A DNA stretch of 6,154 nt from JAFGPJ01 sp964439135. Lineage in GTDB: Bacteria > Planctomycetota > Phycisphaerae > Sedimentisphaerales > Anaerobacaceae. This document shows, in pieces, positions 1-6,044 of the stretch. The notes beneath the pieces are model-generated. The model saw only the letters and a list, made by a program, of their open reading frames with translations, was not told the DNA's origin and did no database searches. The stretch is taken from positions 1 through 6,154 of the forward strand of contig CAYTNN010000249.1 in the NCBI GenBank assembly GCA_964439135.1, read 5' to 3'. The translations under genes were made by a program, and so were the position numbers. How positions within the stretch are numbered: the first letter of the stretch is position 1; the number at the start of each line of letters is the position of its first letter.

Positions 1-1182
1 ATCGACGACTTCGAGGACTACGATGCCGCCGAGAATCAGATATGGTACGCATGGCACGATGGACTCGGCTATGGCACGCCGGGCACTGCGGATTACTTTG
101 CCGGCAACGGAACCGGCGCTGCGGTGGGCGATGAAACCACCCCTTCTTATACAGAGGAAACCATCGTCCACGGCGGCGGCAAATCCATGCCGATTGCATA
201 CGACAATAACAAGCAGGGTTACTCGAAGTATTCGGAAGTGGAGTACACGTTGACAGGCCAGCGTGACTGGACAGAAGAAGGCGTTACGGAACTGTCGCTG
301 TGGTTCCGCGGCTATTCGGCGTCCGTCGGCAGCTTCGCCGAGGGCCCGGTCGGCACTTACACGATGACCGGCTCCGGCACAGATATCTGGGATATCGGGC
401 CCGGGGCAGGCGAGTTTCACGATGAGTTCCACTTTGCTTACAAGATGCTAACCGGTCCAGGCTCGATTGCAGCGAAGGTCGAAAGCGTACAGAATACAAA
501 CGACTGGGCCAAGGCCGGCGTGATGATTCGTGAGACGCTGGACAGTGGCTCGAAGCATGCTTTGGCGGCTGTCACACCTGCCAGTGGAGTTGCATTCCAG
601 GGTCGCACCGAGCCGGGTGGCGCCAGTTTTAATACGAGCCATGGCGATTTCACGGCACCGTATTGGGTGAAATTAGTGCGTGATGTAGCAGGGAACTTCT
701 CGGCTTATCACTCAGCGGACGGATCGAGCTGGGAGTTGATACAGGAAGGTCAGGCAACGCCCATCCCGATGACCTCTAATGTCTATATAGGTTTGGCGCT
801 AACCAGCCATGATACTGCTCTGACATGCCAGGCCGTATTCTACAATGTCACGACTACCGGGACAGTCAGCGGGCAATGGGCGAACCAGGACATCGGCATA
901 ACCAGCAACGATGCTGAGCCGCTATATGTAGCCGTATCCAACACTGCCGGCACGCCTGCCGTGATGGTCCACGATGACCCGGCCGCTGCAACGATAGACA
1001 CCTGGACAGAGTGGGTTATTCCTCTGCAAGCCTTAGCTGATCAGGGTATCGACCTGAGCAACGTTGACAGGATCGCAATTGGTCTTGGCACCCGGGGTAA
1101 CATGACGATCCCCGACGGTTCGGGTAAGATGTATTTCGACGACATCCGCCTGTATCAGCCGAGTGAGGCAGCCGGTGAGTAA
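1..1182 (+). CDS. Secreted beta-sandwich protein with inserted DUF1349-like domain, C-terminal part (5' truncated)
   Basis: The frame is open from base 1, so the gene starts upstream of the window; the GTG at 124 is an internal codon. 393 residues are visible, ending in TAA at 1180. Residues about 1-110 (DDFEDYD, then HGGGKSMP, then LSLWFRG) and about 292-385 (PLYVAV, WTEWVIPL, then MYFDDIRLY) look like the two halves of one jelly-roll, carbohydrate-binding-like domain. Between them, residues about 118-288 (motifs DEFHFAYK, AKAGVMIRE, then VYIGLALTSH) resemble the DUF1349/concanavalin-A-like fold. From memory, such modules form the tails of large secreted planctomycetal proteins. The role is probably extracellular glycan or surface binding, but no catalytic residues are recognisable in the visible part and the N-terminal domains are missing. 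A strong terminator follows 45 bases after the stop. Family-level call fairly sure; function inferred. Confidence 0.8.
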   Translation: MDDFEDYDAAENQIWYAWHDGLGYGTPGTADYFAGNGTGAAVGDETTPSYTEETIVHGGGKSMPIAYDNNKQGYSKYSEVEYTLTGQRDWTEEGVTELSLWFRGYSASVGSFAEGPVGTYTMTGSGTDIWDIGPGAGEFHDEFHFAYKMLTGPGSIAAKVESVQNTNDWAKAGVMIRETLDSGSKHALAAVTPASGVAFQGRTEPGGASFNTSHGDFTAPYWVKLVRDVAGNFSAYHSADGSSWELIQEGQATPIPMTSNVYIGLALTSHDTALTCQAVFYNVTTTGTVSGQWANQDIGITSNDAEPLYVAVSNTAGTPAVMVHDDPAAATIDTWTEWVIPLQALADQGIDLSNVDRIAIGLGTRGNMTIPDGSGKMYFDDIRLYQPSEAAGE

Positions 1183-1226
1183 TCGCCACTCCTTCACCAA
1201 ATGGTGTAAGGATATGAATTAATATG

Positions 1227-1261
1227 GAGCCTATGCCGATTCATTTGGCATAGGCTCTTTT
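1227..1261 (+). terminator. Intrinsic terminator after the secreted-protein gene
   Basis: A perfect 11-bp stem, GAGCCTATGCC at 1227-1237 with GGCATAGGCTC at 1247-1257, encloses a 9-base loop and is followed directly by TTTT (1258-1261). It lies 45 bases after the TAA of the plus-strand gene, as expected for a rho-independent terminator. Confidence 0.88.
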
Positions 1262-1293
1262 CTGTAGTTCCGATAGAAACCAACTGTAGTTCC
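1262..1293. repeat. Short direct repeat, two copies of CTGTAGTTCC
   Basis: The 10-mer CTGTAGTTCC occurs at 1262-1271 and again at 1284-1293, 22 bases start to start, in the non-coding stretch after the terminator. It could be a remnant of a small duplication or a protein-binding site; chance cannot be excluded for two copies. Nothing else convincing lies between 1262 and 1325 apart from a weak 6-bp hairpin (GAACCG 1307-1312, CGGTTC 1321-1326) just after the stop of the small minus-strand ORF, without a U-tract. Confidence 0.35.
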
Positions 1294-1325
1294 ACCTGTG
1301 TGAGACGAACCGGCAGTCTTCGGTT

Positions 1326-1520
1326 CTATTTGAGCAGCTCGCCGGTCTCTTTGTTCCAGCGTATTGTTCTAACGTTGATGCGATGGTGCATAGCGTGACA
1401 ATCGGTGCAGTACATTTGAATGCCGCCCTCATCCACCGAATCAAAAACCGTCTTGGCGCCCGCGAGCAGTGCCTTATGGTCTGCCACGTGGCGGATTTCG
1501 TGCCGCGGATTATGTTTCAC
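1326..1520 (-). CDS. Small HNH-like / CxxCH protein, 64 residues, hypothetical
   Basis: A 64-residue ORF starts at a GTG (1518-1520) that overlaps the TGA of the upstream isomerase gene as GTGA, an arrangement that allows translational coupling. An in-frame TGA two codons upstream rules out a longer version. No clear Shine-Dalgarno precedes it. The C-terminal half reads DH, then VFDSVDEGG, then QMYCTDCHAMHHR. This layout resembles the end of HNH endonucleases (DHI..., then D..N.Q.LC..CH), but the usual N-terminal CxxC pair and the central Asn are not evident, so it could be a degenerate fragment or another small zinc protein. CxxCH is also the haem c motif, but there is no export signal. Composition looks protein-like and the ORF fills most of an otherwise empty stretch. 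Existence moderately likely, function unknown. Confidence 0.45.
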   Translation of the reverse strand: MKHNPRHEIRHVADHKALLAGAKTVFDSVDEGGIQMYCTDCHAMHHRINVRTIRWNKETGELLK

Positions 1521-2410
1521 TTTTCAATGGATTTACTGTAGCAATCTTTCAGACAATCGCGTGCCCTGGCAAGATTAGCCGACATCACGTCAGCTTCAGG
1601 ATGCCCGTGCATGAAGGGATTGACGTAACCGCGGTATCGGATATCCGCCAGGGCCTTAATCCATGGCGTCATGTCAGTCGGACCCACACCCGGCAGTTGC
1701 TCGGAACCCGGAAAGTTCTGCCATGCATAAAAGAACAGGAGCTGCCTGCCGCAGATGCGTATCGCTTCGGGCACGGAAGCCTTGAGCGTCTGGATGTGAT
1801 ACGGCGCAAGTGCAATGCCCAGCCTCGGCGACTTGTTGATATCCACGAACGCCTTGAATGAATCCAGTGAGCAAAGCAGCGCGTTGCCATGATTTTCAAT
1901 CGCGAGGTATGAATTGTATTTCTCGGCTAATTCCACGAGCGGTTTGAGCTGCTCGATGAACTGCCGCATCCGGGCGGTGAGTTCTTCAGGTTTGCAGGCC
2001 GGGCCGCTGCCCCGAACAGCTACGCCGCCCCCGGCCTTGCCCAGCAACTCGGCGTAGCGTTCATAACCACCCTGATAAACTGAAAACGCGAACAGCTTGA
2101 GCTTGTACTTCGCCAGCAGCTTTTTCAGGCCTTCGGCACCGAGGCGTTCAGCCACATCGTCGAGGTGAGGACAGCCCTGGTGGGCCGACCAGATATCAAT
2201 CGCCTCGAAACCCAATCTCGCGATTCGCTCACATGCCAGCTCGATTGGTAGTTCCATGAAATGGATCGAAGATGTGGACAGCCGCATCCGCCACTTTTTG
2301 CTCGCTGCAGCTTCTTGTGCCGAGGTTGAAAAAGCCGGCTTCGTAATCACCACCGCCCCACTCAAGCCAATGGCTTTTAAGAAATTACGTCGATCGAGGC
2401 TTTCGTTCAT
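1517..2410 (-). CDS. Tat-exported sugar phosphate isomerase/epimerase-like TIM barrel
   Basis: 297 residues of the xylose-isomerase-like TIM-barrel (AP endonuclease 2) superfamily. The N-terminus carries a twin-arginine signal (DRRNFLK at 6-12, then a hydrophobic stretch to about residue 27), so the protein is probably exported folded. Conserved stretches follow: RLGFEAIDIW (65-74), LAIENHGNAL (169-178, with Glu172 a likely metal ligand), LGIALAPYHIQ (197-207), FFYAWQ (226-231) and GYVNPFMHGH (261-270). Members of this fold usually have Asp before the P.H motif; here it is Ala202 (APYH), which I recall also from planctomycetal relatives. His205 and His268 remain. The ATG at 2408-2410 is the only possible start because an in-frame TAG lies six codons upstream. 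Its ribosome site is poor; a GCAGGAG lies about 23 bases away, too far to be standard. Substrate unknown. Confidence 0.85.
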   Translation of the reverse strand: MNESLDRRNFLKAIGLSGAVVITKPAFSTSAQEAAASKKWRMRLSTSSIHFMELPIELACERIARLGFEAIDIWSAHQGCPHLDDVAERLGAEGLKKLLAKYKLKLFAFSVYQGGYERYAELLGKAGGGVAVRGSGPACKPEELTARMRQFIEQLKPLVELAEKYNSYLAIENHGNALLCSLDSFKAFVDINKSPRLGIALAPYHIQTLKASVPEAIRICGRQLLFFYAWQNFPGSEQLPGVGPTDMTPWIKALADIRYRGYVNPFMHGHPEADVMSANLARARDCLKDCYSKSIEK

Positions 2411-2464
2411 CGCAAAACTGCTTTTCTAATAAACTCCTGCAAAATGCCCGTTCGTAGTTTACAG

Positions 2465-2493
2465 AACATAACAAATCTCTTAGAATCTGTCAA
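2465..2493 (-). promoter_or_regulatory. Sigma70-type promoter for the minus-strand isomerase gene
   Basis: On the minus strand, a perfect -35 TTGACA (2493-2488) is separated by 17 bases from a -10 TATGTT (2470-2465). Transcription would begin near 2458, giving a leader of roughly 48 bases before the ATG at 2410. Prediction from consensus only; the major sigma consensus of this lineage is assumed to be standard. Confidence 0.6.
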
Positions 2494-2518
2494 ATGTTAT
2501 TCAAAGCGTCTTTTTCTC

Positions 2519-2546
2519 TTGACCTCCACAGCAAAGAATCTATAGT
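2519..2546 (+). promoter_or_regulatory. Sigma70-type promoter for the hydroxypyruvate-isomerase-like gene
   Basis: TTGACC (2519-2524), a 16-base spacer, then TATAGT (2541-2546). The predicted transcript starts near 2553, which leaves about 35 bases of leader before the ATG at 2588 and practically none before the in-frame ATG at 2555. It lies back to back with the minus-strand promoter; the two -35 boxes are only 25 bases apart. Confidence 0.5.
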
Positions 2547-2574
2547 TCTCTTGTATGAGGCATCATACTAACAG

Positions 2575-2580
2575 AAAGGA
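2575..2580 (+). promoter_or_regulatory. Ribosome binding site that sets the start at 2588
   Basis: AAAGGA at 2575-2580 lies 7 bases before the ATG at 2588. The alternative in-frame ATG at 2555 has no comparable site, which together with the promoter position favours 2588. Confidence 0.7.
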
Positions 2581-2587
2581 TCTCAAG

Positions 2588-3526
2588 ATGAGTGAAAAGA
2601 ATAAACAAAACATTCGTAAGACCAATTACATCAATCGGCGAAATATGCTCAAGATGGCAGCCGGCACGGGCGCCGCAGGAATCGCTGCCCTGGGCCTTGG
2701 TTCGTGCACAGTGACTGAAAAACATCCAAAACAGGCAGCCACAAAAGGCCGTATTAATCATTCCATCGCTTACTGGTGCTTCGAGGAATACTGGGATCTT
2801 GACAAAGCGTGCCAAATCACCAAACAGCTCGGCGGTAAGAGTGTTGAGCTGGTAGGCCCGAAGGACTTTGCCACGCTCAAAAAGCACGGCCTGACCTGCG
2901 CGCTGTCGCCGAACGGCACGCCCGATCCGCCGTTTGTGAAGGGCTTCAACAATCCCGAATACCACGACATGATTATCGCCGCAACCCGCGAGACTATCGA
3001 CGCATGCGCCGAATACAATTTCCCCAGCGTCATCGCCTTCACCGGTTTCCGCGAGAACATTCCCGACGACGTCGGCGCCAGAAACTGTGTCGCCGGCCTT
3101 AAGAAAATAATCGGCTATGCCGAGAAAAAGAAAGTCAACATCTGCATGGAGATTCTCAACAGCCGGGTCGCCGTCGAAATGAAAGGCCATCCGGGCTACC
3201 AGGGCGACCACACCGATTACTGCATTGATATTATCAAGAAAGTCGGCTCACCAAGGATGAAGCTGCTGTTCGACATCTACCACGCGCAGATTATGGACGG
3301 TGATATCATCCGCCGTATCCGACAGTACTCCGAGTATATCGGCCACTACCACACCGCCGGCAATCCCGGCCGGAACGAGCTTGACGAGAATCAGGAAATC
3401 AACTATCCGCCGATTATGAAAGAGATCGTAAAGACAGGCTACAAAGGTTACGTCGGCCATGAATTTATTCCCACGCGGGACCCCCTCAAAAGCCTGACCG
3501 AGGCAATCACCCTCTGTGACGTGTAG
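2588..3526 (+). CDS. Hydroxypyruvate isomerase-like TIM barrel, Tat lipoprotein
   Basis: 312 residues from ATG 2588, chosen for its ribosome site. The N-terminus has a twin-arginine motif (NRRNMLK, 16-22), a hydrophobic stretch and a lipobox-like LGSC with Cys40, so the product is probably a Tat-exported lipoprotein. The rest matches the hydroxypyruvate isomerase (Hyi, COG3622-type) group of the TIM-barrel superfamily: ICMEILNSR (Glu188), LLFDIYHAQIMDGD (Asp229, His232), YIGHYHTAGNPGR (His255, Arg262), then GYKGYVGHEFIP (Glu292). These are the expected metal-binding and acid-base residues, so the enzyme looks intact. Hyi proper interconverts hydroxypyruvate and tartronate semialdehyde in the cytoplasm. 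An exported lipoprotein version more likely acts on another 2-hydroxy-aldehyde or keto-sugar, which is inference. The gene is divergent from the other isomerase (177 bases between starts) and convergent with the cupin gene. Confidence 0.88.
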   Translation: MSEKNKQNIRKTNYINRRNMLKMAAGTGAAGIAALGLGSCTVTEKHPKQAATKGRINHSIAYWCFEEYWDLDKACQITKQLGGKSVELVGPKDFATLKKHGLTCALSPNGTPDPPFVKGFNNPEYHDMIIAATRETIDACAEYNFPSVIAFTGFRENIPDDVGARNCVAGLKKIIGYAEKKKVNICMEILNSRVAVEMKGHPGYQGDHTDYCIDIIKKVGSPRMKLLFDIYHAQIMDGDIIRRIRQYSEYIGHYHTAGNPGRNELDENQEINYPPIMKEIVKTGYKGYVGHEFIPTRDPLKSLTEAITLCDV

Positions 3527-3553
3527 AAAGAAACTCCATCAAAATCGAAAATT

Positions 3554-3610
3554 CGTAGGGTGGGCCTTGGCCCACCGATCCAGCATGGTGGGGCAGAGCC
3601 CCACCCTACG
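3554..3610. repeat. Compound palindromic (REP-like) element 1 between convergent genes
   Basis: Outer arms CGTAGGGTGGG (3554-3564) and CCCACCCTACG (3600-3610) are exact 11-bp inverted repeats. Within lie two alternative hairpins: GGTGGGCC/GGCCCACC (3559-3566 and 3569-3576, 2-base loop) and GGTGGGGC/GCCCCACC (3587-3594 and 3598-3605, 3-base loop). It fills the space between the stops at 3526 (+) and 3615 (-) and could fold as a cruciform or as two stem-loops in RNA from either strand. It may end or protect both transcripts, although there is no U-tract. Confidence 0.8.
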
Positions 3611-3614
3611 AGTC

Positions 3615-4679
3615 TTATTCAATGGTTAAATCAGGGTTGCCCGGACCGAAGTGCTTTAGCAGAACAATCGGGTCGGACTTCGAGGGATTCGTGATTTTCA
3701 CGCCCTTTTTGGCGGCCTTCTCGCTCACGAAGTACTCGTCGTGGGTCAACTGGCCATACCTGATCATCGCGGGAGTCTCAATGTCCCAGACACCCAGTGT
3801 GCCGTGCCCCTGCATCGTGATAAATCCGTAGCAGCCGCTGTCTTTGATGGTTACCTTTTGGCCGGGCAGAACCGTAAGCTCTTTGGCGCTAAAGGCGTTT
3901 GACTTGTAACAAATCCAGTTTTCGATATAGCCTTCGGCCTGCATCTCTTTAACCGGCCTTACCGGCCTCGGGGCCATATAGCGATTCTGAGCAAAATTCG
4001 GGTCGACGTTGAGGTCCCAGTCGATAACACTCAGCAGCCAATCGACGTCGCCTTCCTTGTCCTTCGGCGTATCCTTCCAGAGCAGTTCCTTCGGCACGAC
4101 CTGGTCATGTGTGATGTTCTCATACATCGCAAAGACGTCCGAGGCCTTCTGCGGCTCGTATGTACAAAGACTGCCGGGAGCGTGCAGGACGCCCGGCGGA
4201 ACATCCCANNNNNNNNNNNNNNNNNNNNNNNNNNNNNNNNNNNNNNNNNNNNNNNNNNNNNNNNNNNNNNNNNNNNNNNNNNNNNNNNNNNNNNNNNNNN
4301 NNNNNNNNTTATCGAAGAATTTCGAGTACATAGGCCAGCGTTTGTGCTCGGCCCACAACCTCTCGCCGATGATCTCGCCCTTCAGCGCGGCAACGGCATC
4401 CAGCAAACGAACCTTCTCGACCTTGCCGCCATCCTCGAAGATGATAAAGCTCAAGCCCTCGTCCTTGGACGTCAATGGCCCGTTATCCGCGGGAGTTGTC
4501 GAGGCAAACCAACGCTCATCGATTCCGCCCCGCTCTCCACCCAGTGCATAATAATCATCCGGGTGCAGCTTTATCCGCCGGCCCGGCACACAAAACGAAC
4601 GCGGCACCCAATTGGGAGCCAAACGCAAAACACCTTTGCCCTGCTCAAGCGCCTTATTGGCAATAGAATTAGCTGACAT
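3615..4679 (-). CDS. Mannose-6-phosphate isomerase-like cupin protein, interrupted by an assembly gap
   Basis: The frame is 354 codons long as written, of which residues 124-157 are unknown because of the N run at 4209-4308. The N-terminal part (residues 1-123, with VPRSFCVPGRRIKLHP, then GGERGGIDERWF) and the C-terminal part (158-354) resemble a family of roughly 400-residue cupin proteins, related to mannose-6-phosphate isomerase, that I recall from Planctomycetota and Bacteroidota. WDVPPGVLHAPG right after the gap looks like the second cupin motif, with His166 a likely metal ligand; the first His-rich motif should lie in the gap. A second cupin-like repeat follows at about 266-345 (LTVLPGQKVTI, then MQGHGTLGVWD). 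No signal peptide, so cytoplasmic. It starts with a strong ribosome site and lies downstream of the oxidoreductase gene on the same strand, suggesting joint sugar metabolism. The true length is uncertain. Confidence 0.8.
   Translation of the reverse strand: MSANSIANKALEQGKGVLRLAPNWVPRSFCVPGRRIKLHPDDYYALGGERGGIDERWFASTTPADNGPLTSKDEGLSFIIFEDGGKVEKVRLLDAVAALKGEIIGERLWAEHKRWPMYSKFFDXXXXXXXXXXXXXXXXXXXXXXXXXXXXXXXXXXWDVPPGVLHAPGSLCTYEPQKASDVFAMYENITHDQVVPKELLWKDTPKDKEGDVDWLLSVIDWDLNVDPNFAQNRYMAPRPVRPVKEMQAEGYIENWICYKSNAFSAKELTVLPGQKVTIKDSGCYGFITMQGHGTLGVWDIETPAMIRYGQLTHDEYFVSEKAAKKGVKITNPSKSDPIVLLKHFGPGNPDLTIE
4209..4308. other. Assembly gap of 100 N
   Basis: Exactly 100 N, the conventional placeholder for a scaffold gap of unknown size. 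It sits inside the cupin gene. The flanking parts are in the same nominal frame, which would happen by chance one time in three, so 100 should not be taken as the true length. Confidence 0.97.
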
Positions 4680-4687
4680 AAATATAT

Positions 4688-4694
4688 ACCTCCT
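4688..4694 (-). promoter_or_regulatory. Strong ribosome binding site of the cupin gene
   Basis: On the minus strand AGGAGGT (4694-4688) precedes the ATG at 4679 by 8 bases. This is the best Shine-Dalgarno sequence in the window and supports this start. Confidence 0.85.
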
Positions 4695-4722
4695 ATGTTA
4701 AAAATCAATCTTGGTATAAACC

Positions 4723-4804
4723 CGTGTCGCGGGCTTCCAGCCCGCGGTTCAAGGGCGCTCGCGCCCTCGACACGATCGGGCGGCCACATAGGGCCGCCCC
4801 TACG
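4723..4804. repeat. Compound palindromic element 2 (three hairpins) between oxidoreductase and cupin genes
   Basis: Three consecutive perfect hairpins: CGCGGGCT/AGCCCGCG (4728-4735, 4739-4746), AGGGCGC/GCGCCCT (4752-4758, 4761-4767) and GGGCGGCC/GGCCGCCC (4778-4785, 4792-4799). The first two are enclosed by CGTGTCG (4723-4729) and CGACACG (4768-4774). The element ends in CCCCTACG like element 3. It begins 25 bases after the oxidoreductase stop on the minus strand and ends close to the ribosome site of the cupin gene, so in a shared transcript it would lie between the two cistrons. Confidence 0.8.
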
Positions 4805-4829
4805 ATGTCGTATCTGGACCGAAGTTTTT

Positions 4830-5975
4830 TTAAGCTTTCTTAACAGTCTTCCACTCTTTGTCCTTCGCCGATGCCAGGACAGCGTCGCAGACATACTGCG
4901 TCGCGAGAGCCTCACGGAAGCTCGGCGATGCCGGCTTGCCCTCGGCCAGATTCTCCAGGAAATCGGCAATCTGGTGGATAAACGTGTGCTCGTAACCAAT
5001 CTGGAGTCCCGGCACCCACCACTTGTCCATGTAGGGCATATCGCCGTCGGTAACGTGCACCGAGCGCCAGCCCCGGACTATCGATTCGTCACTGTGATCG
5101 AAGTAGCTAAACCGGTGCAGGTCGTGCAGATCCCAGGCGATGGATGCATTCTCGCCGTTGATCTCGAACGTGTAAAGGGCCTTGTGGCCTCGGGCGTATC
5201 GCGTGGACTCGAAGTTACCCAGCGATTCATTACCGAACCGGCATATGAACATGCACGCATCGTCAATACCCACATCTTCGACCTTACCCGTCTCCACGTG
5301 CATCCGTTTCTTGATGAATGTCTCGGTCATGGCACAGACCGAATCAATCTGGCCGTTGTGCCACATGGCTGTGTCGATACAGTGGGCCAGTAAATCGCCA
5401 GTCACGCCGGAGCCGGCCGCCTTGACGTCCAGTCGCCAGGTGGCCATGCCGCCCTGGGGAACGTTCGCCGAGATCGTCCAGTCCTGCAGGAAGTTGGCGC
5501 GATAGTGAAATATCTTTCCGAGACGTCCCTCATCGATCAACATCTTGGCCAGCGTCACAGCGGGCACTCGACGGTAATTGAACGAAACAAGGTTCGGCAC
5601 GCCGGCCTTCTCAATTGCTTCGACCATCGTCTTGGCCTGGGGTCCATTGAGCGCCAGGGGCTTTTCGCAGATTATGTTCTTGCCTGCCTTTGCCGCGGCA
5701 ATCGCGATTTCGGCGTGCATATTATTAGGCACACAAATGTCAACCTGGTCGATGTTGTCGTCCTCGATAACCTTGTGCCAGTCGGTGGTGTAAGACTTGT
5801 AGCCCCACTGCCCGGCGAAGTCTTTGGCTACATTCTCCTCCAGCCCGCAAACTACCTGCAAGACCGGCTCATAAGGCACATCAAAAAAATGATTAACCTG
5901 ATTGTATGCGTTAGAGTGCGTCCGACCCATGAAACCGTAGCCGATGAGGCCAATATTAAGTTTTTTCTTAGTCAT
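4830..5975 (-). CDS. Gfo/Idh/MocA family NAD(P)-dependent oxidoreductase
   Basis: 381 residues, the full length usual for the family. The N-terminal Rossmann fold begins with GLIGYGFMGRTH (residues 9-20), giving a GxGxxG-type dinucleotide site. CVPNNMH (81-87) and CEKPLALN (103-110) follow; Lys105 of the EKP signature is the usual catalytic lysine. The C-terminal beta-sheet domain carries GDLLAHCIDTAMW (193-205), whose Asp194 and His198 match the D.x3.H pair used in proton transfer, so the active site looks complete. Such enzymes oxidise or reduce a hydroxyl of sugars, inositols or glycosides; the substrate cannot be told. No signal peptide, so probably cytoplasmic, unlike the two isomerases nearby. 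Start ATG at 5973-5975 is preceded by AAGGA (5989-5985), 9 bases away. The cupin gene follows on the same strand after 150 bases that contain element 2. Confidence 0.93.
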   Translation of the reverse strand: MTKKKLNIGLIGYGFMGRTHSNAYNQVNHFFDVPYEPVLQVVCGLEENVAKDFAGQWGYKSYTTDWHKVIEDDNIDQVDICVPNNMHAEIAIAAAKAGKNIICEKPLALNGPQAKTMVEAIEKAGVPNLVSFNYRRVPAVTLAKMLIDEGRLGKIFHYRANFLQDWTISANVPQGGMATWRLDVKAAGSGVTGDLLAHCIDTAMWHNGQIDSVCAMTETFIKKRMHVETGKVEDVGIDDACMFICRFGNESLGNFESTRYARGHKALYTFEINGENASIAWDLHDLHRFSYFDHSDESIVRGWRSVHVTDGDMPYMDKWWVPGLQIGYEHTFIHQIADFLENLAEGKPASPSFREALATQYVCDAVLASAKDKEWKTVKKA

Positions 5976-5984
5976 TTTCGTGAT

Positions 5985-5989
5985 TCCTT
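5985..5989 (-). promoter_or_regulatory. Ribosome binding site of the oxidoreductase gene
   Basis: AAGGA on the minus strand (5989-5985), 9 bases before the ATG at 5975, supports the chosen start. I found no convincing -35/-10 pair between this site and element 3. Confidence 0.6.
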
Positions 5990-6044
5990 ATTCAAGTTCT
6001 TAGGCTATAAGAAGCATATGTGAAGCATTAATTCCGAATTCGTG

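Noticed and set aside
124..126. GTG at 124 as start of the secreted-protein gene
   Set aside because: The frame is open and family-like back to base 1, so this is an internal Val codon.
1307..1326. Hairpin GAACCG/CGGTTC as a terminator for the small minus-strand ORF
   Set aside because: Six base pairs, 8-base loop and no U-tract on either strand.
1400..1414. CxxCH in the small ORF as a haem c site
   Set aside because: No signal peptide or membrane segment for export, and the surrounding DH...CxxCH layout fits HNH-like proteins better.
2503..2513. AAAG-CGT-CTTT between the divergent promoters as a regulator operator
   Set aside because: Only 4-bp arms; such palindromes are expected by chance.
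2555..2587. Upstream in-frame ATG at 2555 as start of the Hyi-like gene
   Set aside because: No ribosome site, and it would sit at the predicted transcription start; ATG 2588 has AAAGGA at 7 bases and gives a normal Tat signal.
2540..3211. Minus-strand frame of 223 codons opposite the Hyi-like gene
   Set aside because: Antisense to a well-conserved enzyme; shows no family features of its own.
4695..5393. Long plus-strand frames opposite the oxidoreductase (4695-5393, 5505-6023)
   Set aside because: They are antisense shadows of a clearly conserved gene and run through palindromic element 2 or intergenic sequence; no recognisable domain.
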